From the NCBI RefSeq assembly GCF_000169455.1, contig NZ_AAYC01000020.1, positions 1 to 58,819 on the forward strand: DNA of 58,819 bases. The letters are read 5' to 3'. The stretch comes from Roseobacter sp. SK209-2-6. GTDB taxonomy: Bacteria; Pseudomonadota; Alphaproteobacteria; Rhodobacterales; Rhodobacteraceae. Made by a program: the position numbers and the translations under genes. Within the stretch, counting starts at the first letter, position 1, and every line of letters begins with the position of its first letter. The notes below the pieces were generated by a model that worked only from the letters and a program-made list of their open reading frames with translations, was not told the DNA's origin and did not search any database. Positions 1 to 9,037 of the stretch are shown one piece after another.

Positions 1-311
1 AGTTTGGCTAAACCTGCGAAAATTTCAGGCCGTGTTATGCTTGCGAAAATTGAGAAACCGGCGATCAGGAACCCTAAAATTGCAGTCGTAAGCGTAAAAC
101 CAATATCGGCGACTTGTCCCAATAGAGCTTTGAGCGCTGATGTTGGAAGTATACTCAGATCAAAGCAGTTATCCCCAACGGCTAATAGGCCAAAAAGCAC
201 AACCACCACAACGGGAACCACGAGGTTGGTGCGCGTTGAACCAACTTTCCGCGCTTTCCAGTATACCTCTCTTAGGCTCTTTTCCTTGGTAGCTCGCTTC
301 TGCCAGTCCAT
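1..311 (-). CDS. Membrane protein, N-terminal part (runs off window)
   Basis: The minus strand is open from an ATG at 311 to the window edge and gives 103 codons. The peptide starts with a basic stretch and then has two clear hydrophobic segments, at about residues 31-46 (a run of V and L) and 69-93 (ending in FSIFASI). This fits an inner-membrane protein with its N-terminus in the cytoplasm. The ATG follows the stop codon of the upstream 335-aa gene after one base, so the two are almost certainly co-translated as the end of the restriction-modification operon. I do not recognise the family. A small membrane effector in a defence operon is a reasonable guess but only inference. Confidence 0.7.
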   Translation of the reverse strand, partial: MDWQKRATKEKSLREVYWKARKVGSTRTNLVVPVVVVVLFGLLAVGDNCFDLSILPTSALKALLGQVADIGFTLTTAILGFLIAGFSIFASITRPEIFAGLAK

Positions 312-312
312 C

Positions 313-1320
313 TTACAACAAATTTCTCAGTTTTTTGACTTTCACAGCGTTGGCGTCAGCACTGGGAGCATTAATTGATCCCGCAGATCTCAACTGACTG
401 AACGTATCAACCAACCGCCTGACTAATGATCCTTTTTTCAGAGGAACGTTTTCAATCTCGGCGCTGAGCCTAAATTGTTCGTTGTTCCCAGATAGAGAAT
501 TCCCATTGGTGTCCAACCCCGAGACACTGACATCTTGATTACCCGACCCCGTGGCTTCTGTCACTGCCTCAATTGCGGCGGGGATGTCGAGGCCGTCGCC
601 GCTCGATGCCGTTACCTTCGTGCTTGTCGACCCAAGAGCATCAGAAAGCTCTCGGACCTGCCCAAGTATTTCGCCCGCATTAATGTCATCGTTCGGCTTA
701 ACGACCCGGAAATTGATTTTCTTTAGCTTTTCAAACCGGCGCATAAAAGTTGCGATGTCCGCCTTGCCCGTCAGAGGCACCACTTCCAAGGAAGGGCGCG
801 GATGCGCCTCGTACAGTGACTTCTTGGTGGGTGGTTCATCTTCTGCCCGTGTCTTTTCGTACTTCAGATCAATGGCCTCTTTGTGCCGCTGTCTCAGAAA
901 TTGCTGAGCCGTGACGCGGAATGCATTGATGTCGGGCGCATGAGGTGTCTCTGGGAAATAGATGAGCCGGTGATTGTTCAGCATCAATACAAAGAATGCT
1001 GACGGAGCTGACAGAAGGGAGGCTTCGTCGTGTACCAACCCTTTGCTATCATCAAATACTTGCGTTCGGGTCAGTTCCGTCTGTTTTACAAAGCGACCGG
1101 CCAACACCATGATCGGATCGTCGTTTTCCTCGGCAAGATCCATCAGCTCCACCTCATAGAAATGGTAATGGGTCTTTTTCCCATAGCTGCGGACATAGGT
1201 ATCTTTGGTGAAAGCTGGTACGACAATGCTCTTGGCGTAGTCGAGTAGAACTTTGTCGTCACCGAACCGGCAGATGAAATTGGCAAAGTGGCGTTGTGTT
1301 GTTTCATTCAAAATCCTCAA
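313..1320 (-). CDS. Unknown 335-aa protein of the R-M operon
   Basis: This open frame lies 73 bases downstream of the type ISP gene on the same strand and abuts the membrane-protein gene. The N-terminal two thirds looks globular, with a beta-rich stretch around the motif KKTHYHFYEVEL at about residues 48-59 and a conserved-looking hydrophobic core. Residues from about 215 on are rich in Ser, Gly, Asn and Ala, resembling a linker or surface-exposed tail, and the protein ends in a basic KVKKLRNLL. No nuclease, ATPase or methylase motif is visible and there are no membrane segments. I cannot name the family. Its fixed place between an R-M enzyme and a membrane protein suggests an accessory or sensor role, which is inference. 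Confidence 0.75.
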   Translation of the reverse strand: MRILNETTQRHFANFICRFGDDKVLLDYAKSIVVPAFTKDTYVRSYGKKTHYHFYEVELMDLAEENDDPIMVLAGRFVKQTELTRTQVFDDSKGLVHDEASLLSAPSAFFVLMLNNHRLIYFPETPHAPDINAFRVTAQQFLRQRHKEAIDLKYEKTRAEDEPPTKKSLYEAHPRPSLEVVPLTGKADIATFMRRFEKLKKINFRVVKPNDDINAGEILGQVRELSDALGSTSTKVTASSGDGLDIPAAIEAVTEATGSGNQDVSVSGLDTNGNSLSGNNEQFRLSAEIENVPLKKGSLVRRLVDTFSQLRSAGSINAPSADANAVKVKKLRNLL

Positions 1321-1393
1321 TCAATATCTAGTCCGGGCATCCGCTCACGATCTTCATCGTCTCAAGACTCACGGTGATCACGCGCTGGATAAT

Positions 1394-4300
1394 TCAGGGG
1401 TAGCGCGGGTTGCCGACTGTTTCGTTGGCGTAATCGTTGGCGTCGTTGACGATGCCGCTTTTCTTGTCGGTTTTGACGATCTGGCGTTCCATCACCCATT
1501 CGAGCGCGGGTTTGCCGTTGACGACGTAGTCATAGGCCTCAAGCGGGATGTTTTGGATGGTGATGTTGTCGTTATAGATCACGGTGGACAGGTCTTTTTC
1601 CTTGCCCTTACCGCCCCATTTCCACTTGTTCGTGTGCTTGACGCGGTAGAAGGCTTGCGCGTTGTCCTGCGCCTCGGGGATAAGGCGGTGGTCGCCTTCT
1701 TTGAACGTGACCATATAGGGATCGACGCTTTCAAAATTCACATGCAGATCGCCAAGAGCGCGACCCGCATCGCGGAAGGCAGCGAAGTCATCAAAGCTTT
1801 TCACCGCCGGAATGCGGGGGAGCTGTTTGGCGAGGTTGTTTTTGAACCGCTCGCGATACTCTGGGGAATGCAGCAGGCCATAAATGTAATAGAACAAGTC
1901 CTCCTTGCTGATCTCTTGGCCCGGATAGGCAGCTTGGAAATGCGCAAGCCCGTCATCAGTGATGGCATCGCGACGAGTCAGGCCGGTTTCAGAGTTGTCA
2001 GCAGCAAAGAGGCCATCATCTGGCTGGGTCTCATCGTAGAGATAGAGGGGAAAACATTGTGTTCCTCCGTCTGATTGAAGTTCGGGGATAGACCCAAGCA
2101 TCAATGCAAAACACCCTTCTTCAGGTGTTCGGTTCTTTACCATTATCACCCTGTTTGCAACTTTCCCGTTGGGGAAGATATGCGGCATCTGATAGCGCCG
2201 TTCGTTGAACTTTTTCGAATAGAACAGCCAAGTGCCCTCGAATGGGCGATAAACTGAGGGCACTACCTCCCCACTGTCCATCTCTTCTTTTTGCTTTTTC
2301 ACGACACCAGCGAACAGCGCATCACTCCAACTGATCATTTTGGGGTCGTAATCGGCCAGTTTCCTGACCGTTTTCAGGTCTTCTCCGGCCAAACGATCAA
2401 TTTCTGAATTATAGAAACTGATCATTCGCGACATGTTCTTGTCGAGCTTTGTTCTGGAGGCATTGAACGCCCAAGAATCTCGCTGCGTTTTCACACCACT
2501 AGAATAGTTGGCAAAAACGACGGGTTCTTGGTTTGATTTGTCTTTGCTCCCAATCTCAATGAACTTGTCAAAGCTGCGATCTACTTGATCCAGCCAATCG
2601 TTGTTTTCGTCGGGCGTGATTGTTTTCCAACCTTTGGCACTCGTGATCCCATCAACGGACCGGAAATCACGCACAATCGACAGCTTTTGTTTTTGATCGA
2701 GGTAATCGCCGATGTCGTGGAAATGGATGCGACCATGCTCAGTTGCATCCGGGTTCTTGACGAATACTGAAATTGCAATCGGTGCGCGACTGCCTGAGCC
2801 GAATATCTTGCCACCTTCTTTGCGCGACTTCTCGCCAGACGTTCTCTGATTGCCTCGCAGGTGGAACACGTAAAGATCGCTGAATTCTTCGGCTAGGCAT
2901 TTGCGCAGCCCATCCGCTGCGTTACCTTCTACCCATCCTGCGTTGGAGACATAGGCCATGACACCAGCATCGCCGATGCGGTCACTCGCCCACCGGATTG
3001 CGCGAATATAGCTGTCATAAAGCGAATTCTTGTTGGTCGCCGTTGACTCCGCAGCATAAGTGTCGCGGATTTTCTCATCCAGTTGCGCATAGCCAATATT
3101 GGCAGCGTTGTCGTTGGCGCTGTTCTGACCAGCCGAATAGGGCGGGTTGCCGATGATCACGCGGATATCCAGTTCTTTCTGCCGTGTCCGGCGTTCTGAG
3201 TTGTCCGGCAGAAGATTGGCGATCATATCGCGTTCCTGCTCGTACATCTGGAACGTATCGGTCAGCAGGATGCCCTTGAACGGCTCATAGGGGGCGTCAT
3301 CGCTCAACGCGCCTTGCGCCAACTCGTGATAAACCGTTTCGATATTCACGGCGGCGATATAGTAGGCGAGCAGCACGATCTCGTTGGCGTGAATTTCGTG
3401 CTTGTATTTATGCTCTAGCTCTTCGGGCGAAATCAGCCCCGATTGCAGCAGGCGAGTGATGAAAGTGCCCGTGCCGGTGAAGGGGTCGAGGATATGCACG
3501 CCTTTTGATCCAAGCGTCTGGCCGAACTGCGATTTCAGAACGTCATTGACAGAGTGGAGGATGAAATCCACGACCTCAACCGGGGTATAGACGATGCCGA
3601 GCCGTTGGGTCAGCACGGGGAACGCGCCCTTAAAAAAGCTATCGTAGAGTTTCAGGATCAGCTCTTGCCGCCCATGAGCAGTGACAACATCGGCAGCACG
3701 GCGTTCAACGCTGGCATAGAACTTGGCAAGGCTATCGCTTTCCTTGGCCAGATTGTGTTCATGAAGCTGCCCCAGCACAATCTCCATCGCGCGGGAGACC
3801 GGATTTTCCTTAGTGAATTCGCTGCTTTTGAACAGGGCATCAAAAACGGGTTTGGTGATGAGGTGCTGGGCCAGCATCTCAATCGCTTCAGCCTCGGATA
3901 TTTCGGGGTTCAGGTCGTCCTGAAGTTCCTCGACAAAGGCAAGGAAAGCCGTGCGCTCCGGCCCGTCCTGCGCCACGATTGCCGTGATGCGGGTGATATG
4001 GGTCTGGGCGATTTCGGCAATGTCTTTGGCCCATTTGTCCCAGTATTCTCGGGTGCCGCATTTTTCCACGATCTTGGCCATGATGGCACGGGTGAATTCA
4101 TCAAAGACAAACGCGCCCTGCTGGCCGCTGTCGTCATTGGTGCGGCGTTCCGGGGCATCATCGCCAATGCCCGCGCCGGTGCGTTCGGCCTTGGTCTTGT
4201 TGGTGTCGAAATCATCGACAACAGCGGTCAGCTCTTTTAGCTCGCTCTCTGATGAGATGCTGACCAGCTCCACCTTGTCGCTGATGTCTTCACCAAGATC

Positions 4301-6205
4301 AGCCTGATTGATCCGCGCATCCAGCCGCTCATCATGGGCGCGAAGAGCGTTGAGGATCTGCCAAACCACCTTGTAGCGTTCGTTGTCATTGAGCGCATCT
4401 TCGGGCTTAGTATTTGGCGGGATGGCGACCGGCAGGATGACATAGCCCAGCTTTTTACCCTCGGCCCGACGCATGACGCGACCGACGGATTGCACCACGT
4501 CGATTTGGCTTTTGCGCGGGTGCATGAACATGATCGCATCCAGTGCCGGGACATCGACGCCTTCGGAGAGCACCTTGGCGTTGGTCAGGATGCGGCAAGT
4601 GTCATCGCCCGCATCGGCCTTGAGCCAGTTCAGCATTTCATCGCGTGTGCTGGCGTTGAAGGTGCCGTCGACGTGGCGAACTTCGGTATGCAGATGGCGA
4701 TTGTCGTCAATCAACTCATTGCCGATGTATTCATCGACCACTTGGGTAAATTCTTCTTCGATGATCGTGGATTTCTTAATGCTCTGGCAAAAAGCCAATG
4801 CGCGTTTCATTGGTCGAGGGTCAAACTCCAGATCAGCGGCCAGATCGGTTTTGGTTAGCGCCTTGTAGCAGCCGATGATCTTGGTGGCGTCATCCAGCGT
4901 CAGCTCCGGCCCATCCTTGAGGCGGTTCTGGATGGTCTGGGAAATCAACCCCTCATCAACCGCGAGCACGACAACCTTGTAATCGGTCAGCAGCTCGTTC
5001 TCGACCGCCCAGCCAAAGCCGCGGTGGAACAGGTCCTTGCCGAACTTCTCCTCGTCATCCATCGAGGCCAGCTTTGCATCGTGATCGTCAGCCTTGCGTT
5101 TGGCTGTGTCCGCGAAAATCCGTGGTGTGGCCGTCATGTAGAGGCGCTTTTTTGCGGCCACAAATTCATTGTCATGAATGCGGACAAAATTGCTGTCGTC
5201 TTCGTCTTTCAGAGTAACGCCGGTGGTCCGGTGTGCCTCGTCACAAATCACCAGATCAAATTCAGGCAGGCCGTGCTGTTTCTGGGCGCGGGTCAGCACG
5301 TCGATGGAGTGATAAGTTGAAAACACCACTGTCATCTGGTCCGCAGGTGCATCTGTAACCTGACGCGCGATTTTCTCTGGATCAGTTGTGGCTGGGAAAG
5401 CCAGATCATGCACATTCAGATCAAGGCTATCGGCATCGGCCCTGCGCCCGACCTTGGTATCTGAACACGCCGAGAAGGCGGTGAACTCTTCCTGACAGTC
5501 GTTCTTCCATTCACGCACGGTCTGGGACATCAGCGCCAGAGATGGGACCATGAATAAAACGCGTTTGCCTTGTCCGGCCAAAGTCTCGGCAATGCGCAGG
5601 CCGGTGAAGGTCTTACCGGTGCCGCAAGCCATGATGAGCTTACCGCGATCTGCTGTTTCAAAACCGCTGGCGACGGCATTCAACGCATCGCGCTGGTGAT
5701 CCCGAAGTGTTTTTTTGGCAGCAAGGCTGATCGTGCCAGTGCGCACAAATTGCGACCAGTCAATTCGGCTAGCCTCCAGCTCATTGATGCCGATGCGGTT
5801 CCATTCCTTGGATAGCTTATCCAGCGTTTCCTTGGCGTTGCGCCCAAACTCTTTGTGCGTGGTGTCGGCAATGACCAGTCGTGTGAACAGATCGTTAGAT
5901 GCCGCAGAGATGAAGCTATCGATATCCGGCTTTTGAATGCTGTGGTCGGGTGCATAGAACTTGCACTGAATCGCGGCATAGCCAGAACCGTCTGCCAGTG
6001 TCGCTACCAGATCAATACCGGTGTCCGCATTGCTCCACCCTTGAGCACCTGCCCAATCAGCAAACGTAATAACCTTGCTATAGAATTGCTTTTGGGTATC
6101 GTCGTTCTCAAGGAAAACGCGCACCAGCTTTTCAAAGTAATCGCCTTTTTCACGCTCGGTGCGGGCAGCTTGTCGATAGGTGTTTAAAATTTCTTGTAGC
6201 TGCAT
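1394..6205 (-). CDS. Type ISP single-polypeptide restriction-modification enzyme
   Basis: This 1603-aa protein combines all activities of an R-M system, as in the LlaGI/LlaBIII family, and the length is usual for that family. An Mrr-like nuclease comes first (D65 of GID, then Q80-x-K82 in QCKFY). An SF2 helicase/translocase follows, with Walker A ACGTGKT at about 193-199, DEAH at 322-325, MTATPR and QSVGRVMRR. A gamma-type N6-adenine methyltransferase follows, with motif I DPFTGTG near residue 905 and NPPY near 1020. The rest, to the C-terminus, should be the target-recognition domain. Such enzymes methylate one strand of an asymmetric site and cut after translocating head-to-head. All catalytic motifs look intact. 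The gene follows an XRE regulator by about 100 bases and probably starts a three-gene transcript. Confidence 0.93.
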   Translation of the reverse strand: MQLQEILNTYRQAARTEREKGDYFEKLVRVFLENDDTQKQFYSKVITFADWAGAQGWSNADTGIDLVATLADGSGYAAIQCKFYAPDHSIQKPDIDSFISAASNDLFTRLVIADTTHKEFGRNAKETLDKLSKEWNRIGINELEASRIDWSQFVRTGTISLAAKKTLRDHQRDALNAVASGFETADRGKLIMACGTGKTFTGLRIAETLAGQGKRVLFMVPSLALMSQTVREWKNDCQEEFTAFSACSDTKVGRRADADSLDLNVHDLAFPATTDPEKIARQVTDAPADQMTVVFSTYHSIDVLTRAQKQHGLPEFDLVICDEAHRTTGVTLKDEDDSNFVRIHDNEFVAAKKRLYMTATPRIFADTAKRKADDHDAKLASMDDEEKFGKDLFHRGFGWAVENELLTDYKVVVLAVDEGLISQTIQNRLKDGPELTLDDATKIIGCYKALTKTDLAADLEFDPRPMKRALAFCQSIKKSTIIEEEFTQVVDEYIGNELIDDNRHLHTEVRHVDGTFNASTRDEMLNWLKADAGDDTCRILTNAKVLSEGVDVPALDAIMFMHPRKSQIDVVQSVGRVMRRAEGKKLGYVILPVAIPPNTKPEDALNDNERYKVVWQILNALRAHDERLDARINQADLGEDISDKVELVSISSESELKELTAVVDDFDTNKTKAERTGAGIGDDAPERRTNDDSGQQGAFVFDEFTRAIMAKIVEKCGTREYWDKWAKDIAEIAQTHITRITAIVAQDGPERTAFLAFVEELQDDLNPEISEAEAIEMLAQHLITKPVFDALFKSSEFTKENPVSRAMEIVLGQLHEHNLAKESDSLAKFYASVERRAADVVTAHGRQELILKLYDSFFKGAFPVLTQRLGIVYTPVEVVDFILHSVNDVLKSQFGQTLGSKGVHILDPFTGTGTFITRLLQSGLISPEELEHKYKHEIHANEIVLLAYYIAAVNIETVYHELAQGALSDDAPYEPFKGILLTDTFQMYEQERDMIANLLPDNSERRTRQKELDIRVIIGNPPYSAGQNSANDNAANIGYAQLDEKIRDTYAAESTATNKNSLYDSYIRAIRWASDRIGDAGVMAYVSNAGWVEGNAADGLRKCLAEEFSDLYVFHLRGNQRTSGEKSRKEGGKIFGSGSRAPIAISVFVKNPDATEHGRIHFHDIGDYLDQKQKLSIVRDFRSVDGITSAKGWKTITPDENNDWLDQVDRSFDKFIEIGSKDKSNQEPVVFANYSSGVKTQRDSWAFNASRTKLDKNMSRMISFYNSEIDRLAGEDLKTVRKLADYDPKMISWSDALFAGVVKKQKEEMDSGEVVPSVYRPFEGTWLFYSKKFNERRYQMPHIFPNGKVANRVIMVKNRTPEEGCFALMLGSIPELQSDGGTQCFPLYLYDETQPDDGLFAADNSETGLTRRDAITDDGLAHFQAAYPGQEISKEDLFYYIYGLLHSPEYRERFKNNLAKQLPRIPAVKSFDDFAAFRDAGRALGDLHVNFESVDPYMVTFKEGDHRLIPEAQDNAQAFYRVKHTNKWKWGGKGKEKDLSTVIYNDNITIQNIPLEAYDYVVNGKPALEWVMERQIVKTDKKSGIVNDANDYANETVGNPRYP

Positions 6206-6309
6206 TGCGTAACGGCCTCAAATAACGTCTTTTTTTGTGCGGTGGGAATCGAAACCCTACCGCTTATATTTCTAGCGGCTCAGCCCCACTCGATCCACTA
6301 CAGATTGTG

Positions 6310-6558
6310 TCAGGTCGCAAACTCCGCATGTTGGACAGCCTCCAGCACATCAATGGCATTGCAACCGATGGCGTGGACAACATGCACGAACTCGACCACC
6401 TCGATCTTGCGTTCACCATTTTCATATTTAGCGACGAAGGATTGAGGGCGATCCAGCCGATGAGCCAGTTCTGTCTGCGTCAGATTTGCGGCTAGGCGCG
6501 CGTTCTTAAGTGCGGCCATCAGGGCCAAATGCCCGGGGCTGCGTAAGGTTCTTCCCAT
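6310..6558 (-). CDS. XRE-family regulator (controller-like)
   Basis: This 82-aa protein is a single helix-turn-helix domain of the Cro/C1 type. The segment around NLTQTELAHRLDRPQSFVAK (about residues 28-47) matches helices 2 and 3, followed by YENGERKIEV. It lies directly upstream of the restriction-modification gene in the same orientation, the classic place of a controller (C) protein that times restriction against methylation. Inverted repeats immediately upstream of its start (6569-6612) would be its operator. The start ATG at 6558 is the only plausible one. A general repressor of the island is the alternative. Confidence 0.85.
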   Translation of the reverse strand: MGRTLRSPGHLALMAALKNARLAANLTQTELAHRLDRPQSFVAKYENGERKIEVVEFVHVVHAIGCNAIDVLEAVQHAEFAT

Positions 6559-6568
6559 AGTGTGAACT

Positions 6569-6612
6569 CCGAATAAATCCGGAATTCGGATAATCCTGAT
6601 TGCGGATTATCC
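6569..6612. promoter_or_regulatory. Inverted-repeat operator upstream of the XRE gene
   Basis: Two dyads lie between the XRE start and the divergent zinc-ribbon gene. The first is CCGAAT (6569-6574) and ATTCGG (6584-6589). The second is a perfect 9-bp repeat, GGATAATCC (6588-6596) and GGATTATCC (6604-6612), with a 7-base spacer. Two adjacent dyads are typical of C-protein or phage-like repressor operators. Binding by the neighbouring XRE protein is inferred from position. Confidence 0.6.
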
Positions 6613-6661
6613 CATTTTGGGTTATTGCTTTAGCACTTTGACACTAACTCGAGTTTTCCCA

Positions 6662-6955
6662 ATGCCCCATTGCCCCCACTGTATGACCGATCTTCACGCG
6701 GAAGCGACCACCTGCGCGGCTTGCGGGGCGCAGAAGGGGATCTTGGCTCCGGGTTGGACCGCAGATCGTTATGCTTTGCGGACGTGGCCACTGCTGGTCG
6801 TTGCCGGAATGCTTGGTTTTGGCGTGTTTATTGTCGCGGCCATGGGATCGGGCGTCGGCGCATTGCTTTTGTCGATCCCGACAGTGTTTGTCGCTGGGCT
6901 GGCATGGGTGACTCGCTATCTCATCCCGAAACTCCCAGAAAAGTGGTACCGATGA
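6662..6955 (+). CDS. Zinc-ribbon membrane protein
   Basis: From the ATG at 6662 this gives 97 aa. The N-terminus is a zinc ribbon with two CxxC pairs (CPHC at residues 4-7 and CAAC after a short loop). Two hydrophobic stretches follow (WPLLVVAGMLGFGVFIVAAM and a second ending in AGLAWVTRYLI), so it is a small membrane protein with a cytosolic zinc finger. I prefer this start over one 15 codons upstream because the zinc knuckle then sits at the N-terminus, the usual layout. It is the first gene of a cluster in which each stop overlaps the next start. Function unknown. Confidence 0.7.
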   Translation: MPHCPHCMTDLHAEATTCAACGAQKGILAPGWTADRYALRTWPLLVVAGMLGFGVFIVAAMGSGVGALLLSIPTVFVAGLAWVTRYLIPKLPEKWYR

Positions 6956-7359
6956 TGCTGGACGATCCGAAAGGCGTTGAGCGCCGAATGCGTGAACTGG
7001 TTAAGCCAATCTTGCACCCAAGTTGGCTGGAATTTGAACCTACACCGCAATCCATCGCAGATCATGAATGCTGGGCTGAAATGCTGGAGATTCTGATCGA
7101 CATCCTCGAAGATGCCCAGATTGGCTTACGGCGTCAGCTGGTGCCAGCGGATGTGGTGGAGGATTGGTCAACGCCACGCAAGCTGTTGTCGCCGGAAAAT
7201 GAGGCTTCGTTTGATCTGTCGGTCAATCCCGAAGGCGGGCTGAACATCATTGCCCGGATCGAGGACAAGTCCTTCGTCGAACATGGGTTGAGCGTCGAAG
7301 GTGTCACGACGCTGATTTACACCTTCACCAATCTGCGCATGGCGAGTCCCTACAGATGA
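6952..7359 (+). CDS. Conserved-looking hypothetical protein, 135 aa
   Basis: Translation most likely starts at the ATG at 6952, which overlaps the previous stop (ATGATG). A longer frame exists upstream but would run across the zinc-ribbon gene. The protein is soluble and acidic, with no signal peptide or membrane segment, and a Trp- and Glu-rich helical part around residues 30-60. No known motif is visible. Its stop overlaps the next ATG (ATGA), so it is translationally coupled to the RHH gene. No function can be assigned. Confidence 0.65.
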   Translation: MMLDDPKGVERRMRELVKPILHPSWLEFEPTPQSIADHECWAEMLEILIDILEDAQIGLRRQLVPADVVEDWSTPRKLLSPENEASFDLSVNPEGGLNIIARIEDKSFVEHGLSVEGVTTLIYTFTNLRMASPYR

Positions 7360-7523
7360 ACGACAAGCCCGCCCTGAAACACACTTCGTTTTACATCAGC
7401 CATGAGGGTCATAAATCCCTGCGGATCGAAGCCCTGAAACGGGGGTTAACCATGAGCCAGTTGATCATTCAGGCGCTGTCGCAGGCTGGCGTGGTTATTC
7501 CAGCAGAGGACTTGAAAACATGA
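7356..7523 (+). CDS. Small ribbon-helix-helix protein, 55 aa
   Basis: A 55-codon gene fits exactly between its neighbours, overlapping both by ATGA. The peptide has a short beta strand (TSFYIS, residues 11-16) followed by two helices with the typical pattern KSLRIEALKRGLTMSQLI, as in the RHH/CopG fold. Such proteins bind DNA as dimers and often repress their own operon. Here it could control the cluster or act as an antitoxin, but no toxin is recognisable beside it. Confidence rests on the fold pattern plus the exact overlaps. Confidence 0.65.
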   Translation: MNDKPALKHTSFYISHEGHKSLRIEALKRGLTMSQLIIQALSQAGVVIPAEDLKT

Positions 7524-8023
7524 AATGTATTTTGACAGCCGCACTGTTGGCAATGACAACACCATCATTTGCCGAGGGCTGGTATTTCGAAGCATCGCTT
7601 GAGGGTGGTGCAGAGTTCTGGACCTACACCAATGAAACCGGCGACGTCAGCCCACGCCGGGTGCGCGGCAATGAAATCTGGATCACCCGCACCGATGAAG
7701 TGAACGACCTTGGCCCCGGTGGGGCCTGCGACTTCAACAATTGCAGCGTGTCCGTGATGCTGGGTGGAACTGACGCAAAGGCCGGGCAACAAGTTCAGGT
7801 CACGTTCTCAAACGGTGAAGTGCTGGATTTCCCGGCGCGGGGTGGCGAGATTCTATTTGATAATTTCTCAACGACAGGCATGGGCGCGACAAACATATTT
7901 GTTGCCAATATCCGCGCGGCGGAATGGGTTGAAATCAGTTTTAATGGGCGCAGCCATCGGTTCAGCCTTGCCGGATCAGCCAAGGCGCTGGATGCGATCC
8001 AGCCCTATCTGGCGGGGCAATAG
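7520..8023 (+). CDS. Secreted/periplasmic protein, 167 aa
   Basis: The N-terminus is a clear Sec signal peptide (a single Lys, then ILTAALLAMTTPSFA, with cleavage after the AFA-like site near residue 18). The mature part is beta-rich, with a pair of cysteines in ACDFNNCS around residues 70-76 that may form a disulfide in the periplasm. The pattern resembles small invasion-associated-locus-B-like periplasmic proteins, but similarity is too weak to name it. Its ATG overlaps the RHH stop, so it is the last gene of the coupled cluster. Confidence 0.7.
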   Translation: MKCILTAALLAMTTPSFAEGWYFEASLEGGAEFWTYTNETGDVSPRRVRGNEIWITRTDEVNDLGPGGACDFNNCSVSVMLGGTDAKAGQQVQVTFSNGEVLDFPARGGEILFDNFSTTGMGATNIFVANIRAAEWVEISFNGRSHRFSLAGSAKALDAIQPYLAGQ

Positions 8024-8027
8024 TGCG

Positions 8028-8045
8028 ATAGTGCTAACGCACTAT
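8028..8045. repeat. Perfect inverted repeat before the phosphoesterase gene
   Basis: ATAGTGC (8028-8034) and GCACTAT (8039-8045) are separated by TAAC. The repeat sits 4 bases after one stop and 20 bases before the next start. It could be an operator or a weak terminator. No T-tract follows, which favours a protein-binding site. Confidence 0.4.
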
Positions 8046-8065
8046 AACGTGAATGGTAGCGAGAT

Positions 8066-8872
8066 ATGGCACGGTTTCTGGTCTGGAGCGACCTGCACGA
8101 CGAATTCTGGGATGGCTTTGATCTTCCTGACCTGTCCGCCCCGGTGGATGGAGTTCTGATTGCTGGCGATACCCACACCAAAGGGCGGCATCTGGACATA
8201 CCGGCGCAGGCCGCGCGGAAATACCAGTGCCCTGTGGTGGTGATCTGGGGCAATCATGAGGCTTACGGTTCGGTCTGGTCGGAATTATTGGCGGATGAAC
8301 AACGCCAGCTGGTTGAGTTGCGTGATGAGGGGTTGGATATCCGGGTACTGCATGGCGCAGCGACTGAAATCGCAGGTGTCCGCATTATTGGCGCAACGCT
8401 CTGGACCGATCTGCAACTCTATCCCAGTTACGATCATCTGGCTCGGATGCTAGTCTCCGCCGGTATGCAGGATTACCGCACCATTCGGACTGCACCGGAT
8501 AAGGCTTTCACTATCACCGACATGCTGGTGCTGCACATGCGGGACAAGGCGGCGATTTTTGACGCTCTGGCCGCTCGTTATGACGGCCCAACGCTCGTCG
8601 TGACCCACCACCTGCCAGTACGTCAGCTCATTGCCCCGTGGCGCACAATTGGTAGCGAACAAAAGCGGGCGATGAATAACGGTTTTGCCTGTCACCTGTG
8701 GGACGAGATCAAAATCCATGACATTCACACATGGATCTGGGGCCATTCCCACGAAGGTGAAAGCTGGATCGGGCAAGGCAATCACGGCCCAATCCGTTTT
8801 GTGACGAACCAGCGCGGCTATCCCGGTGAAGGTGCTGAGTTTGATCCAGCTTTCGTTATCGAGGTGGGGTAG
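8066..8872 (+). CDS. Calcineurin-like metallophosphoesterase
   Basis: All signature motifs of the dinuclear metallophosphoesterase superfamily are present in order: SDLHDE (residues 8-13), GDTHTKG (34-40), GNHEAY (61-66), THHLP and GHSHEG near the C-terminus. It should hydrolyse a phosphomono- or diester using two metal ions in the cytoplasm. The substrate cannot be told from sequence. The 268-aa length is normal for single-domain family members. It follows the secreted-protein gene by 42 bases with an inverted repeat in between, so it may or may not be part of that transcript. Confidence 0.88.
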   Translation: MARFLVWSDLHDEFWDGFDLPDLSAPVDGVLIAGDTHTKGRHLDIPAQAARKYQCPVVVIWGNHEAYGSVWSELLADEQRQLVELRDEGLDIRVLHGAATEIAGVRIIGATLWTDLQLYPSYDHLARMLVSAGMQDYRTIRTAPDKAFTITDMLVLHMRDKAAIFDALAARYDGPTLVVTHHLPVRQLIAPWRTIGSEQKRAMNNGFACHLWDEIKIHDIHTWIWGHSHEGESWIGQGNHGPIRFVTNQRGYPGEGAEFDPAFVIEVG

Positions 8873-9037
8873 TGCTATGGCGGGGCATAGATATGGACTG
8901 ACAGATAGTTTGACGCGGAGACGCAGATTTTATCGAAACCAGCCGTACGCGGCGCCACTATCGAATAGGGAAGACGCGGAAAAAGTGAACTTTCGCTGCG
9001 GCCGCGCGAATGCCCGGTTCCCGATTTTCGAAGAAGC

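Noticed and set aside
4-378. Open frame on the plus strand at the left edge
   Set aside because: The opposite strand encodes a membrane protein coupled to the upstream gene; the plus-strand peptide lacks coding character.
1253-5320. Several long plus-strand frames (for example 1253-2074, 3554-4240, 4334-4858)
   Set aside because: They are mirror frames of the type ISP gene, whose motifs are intact on the minus strand.
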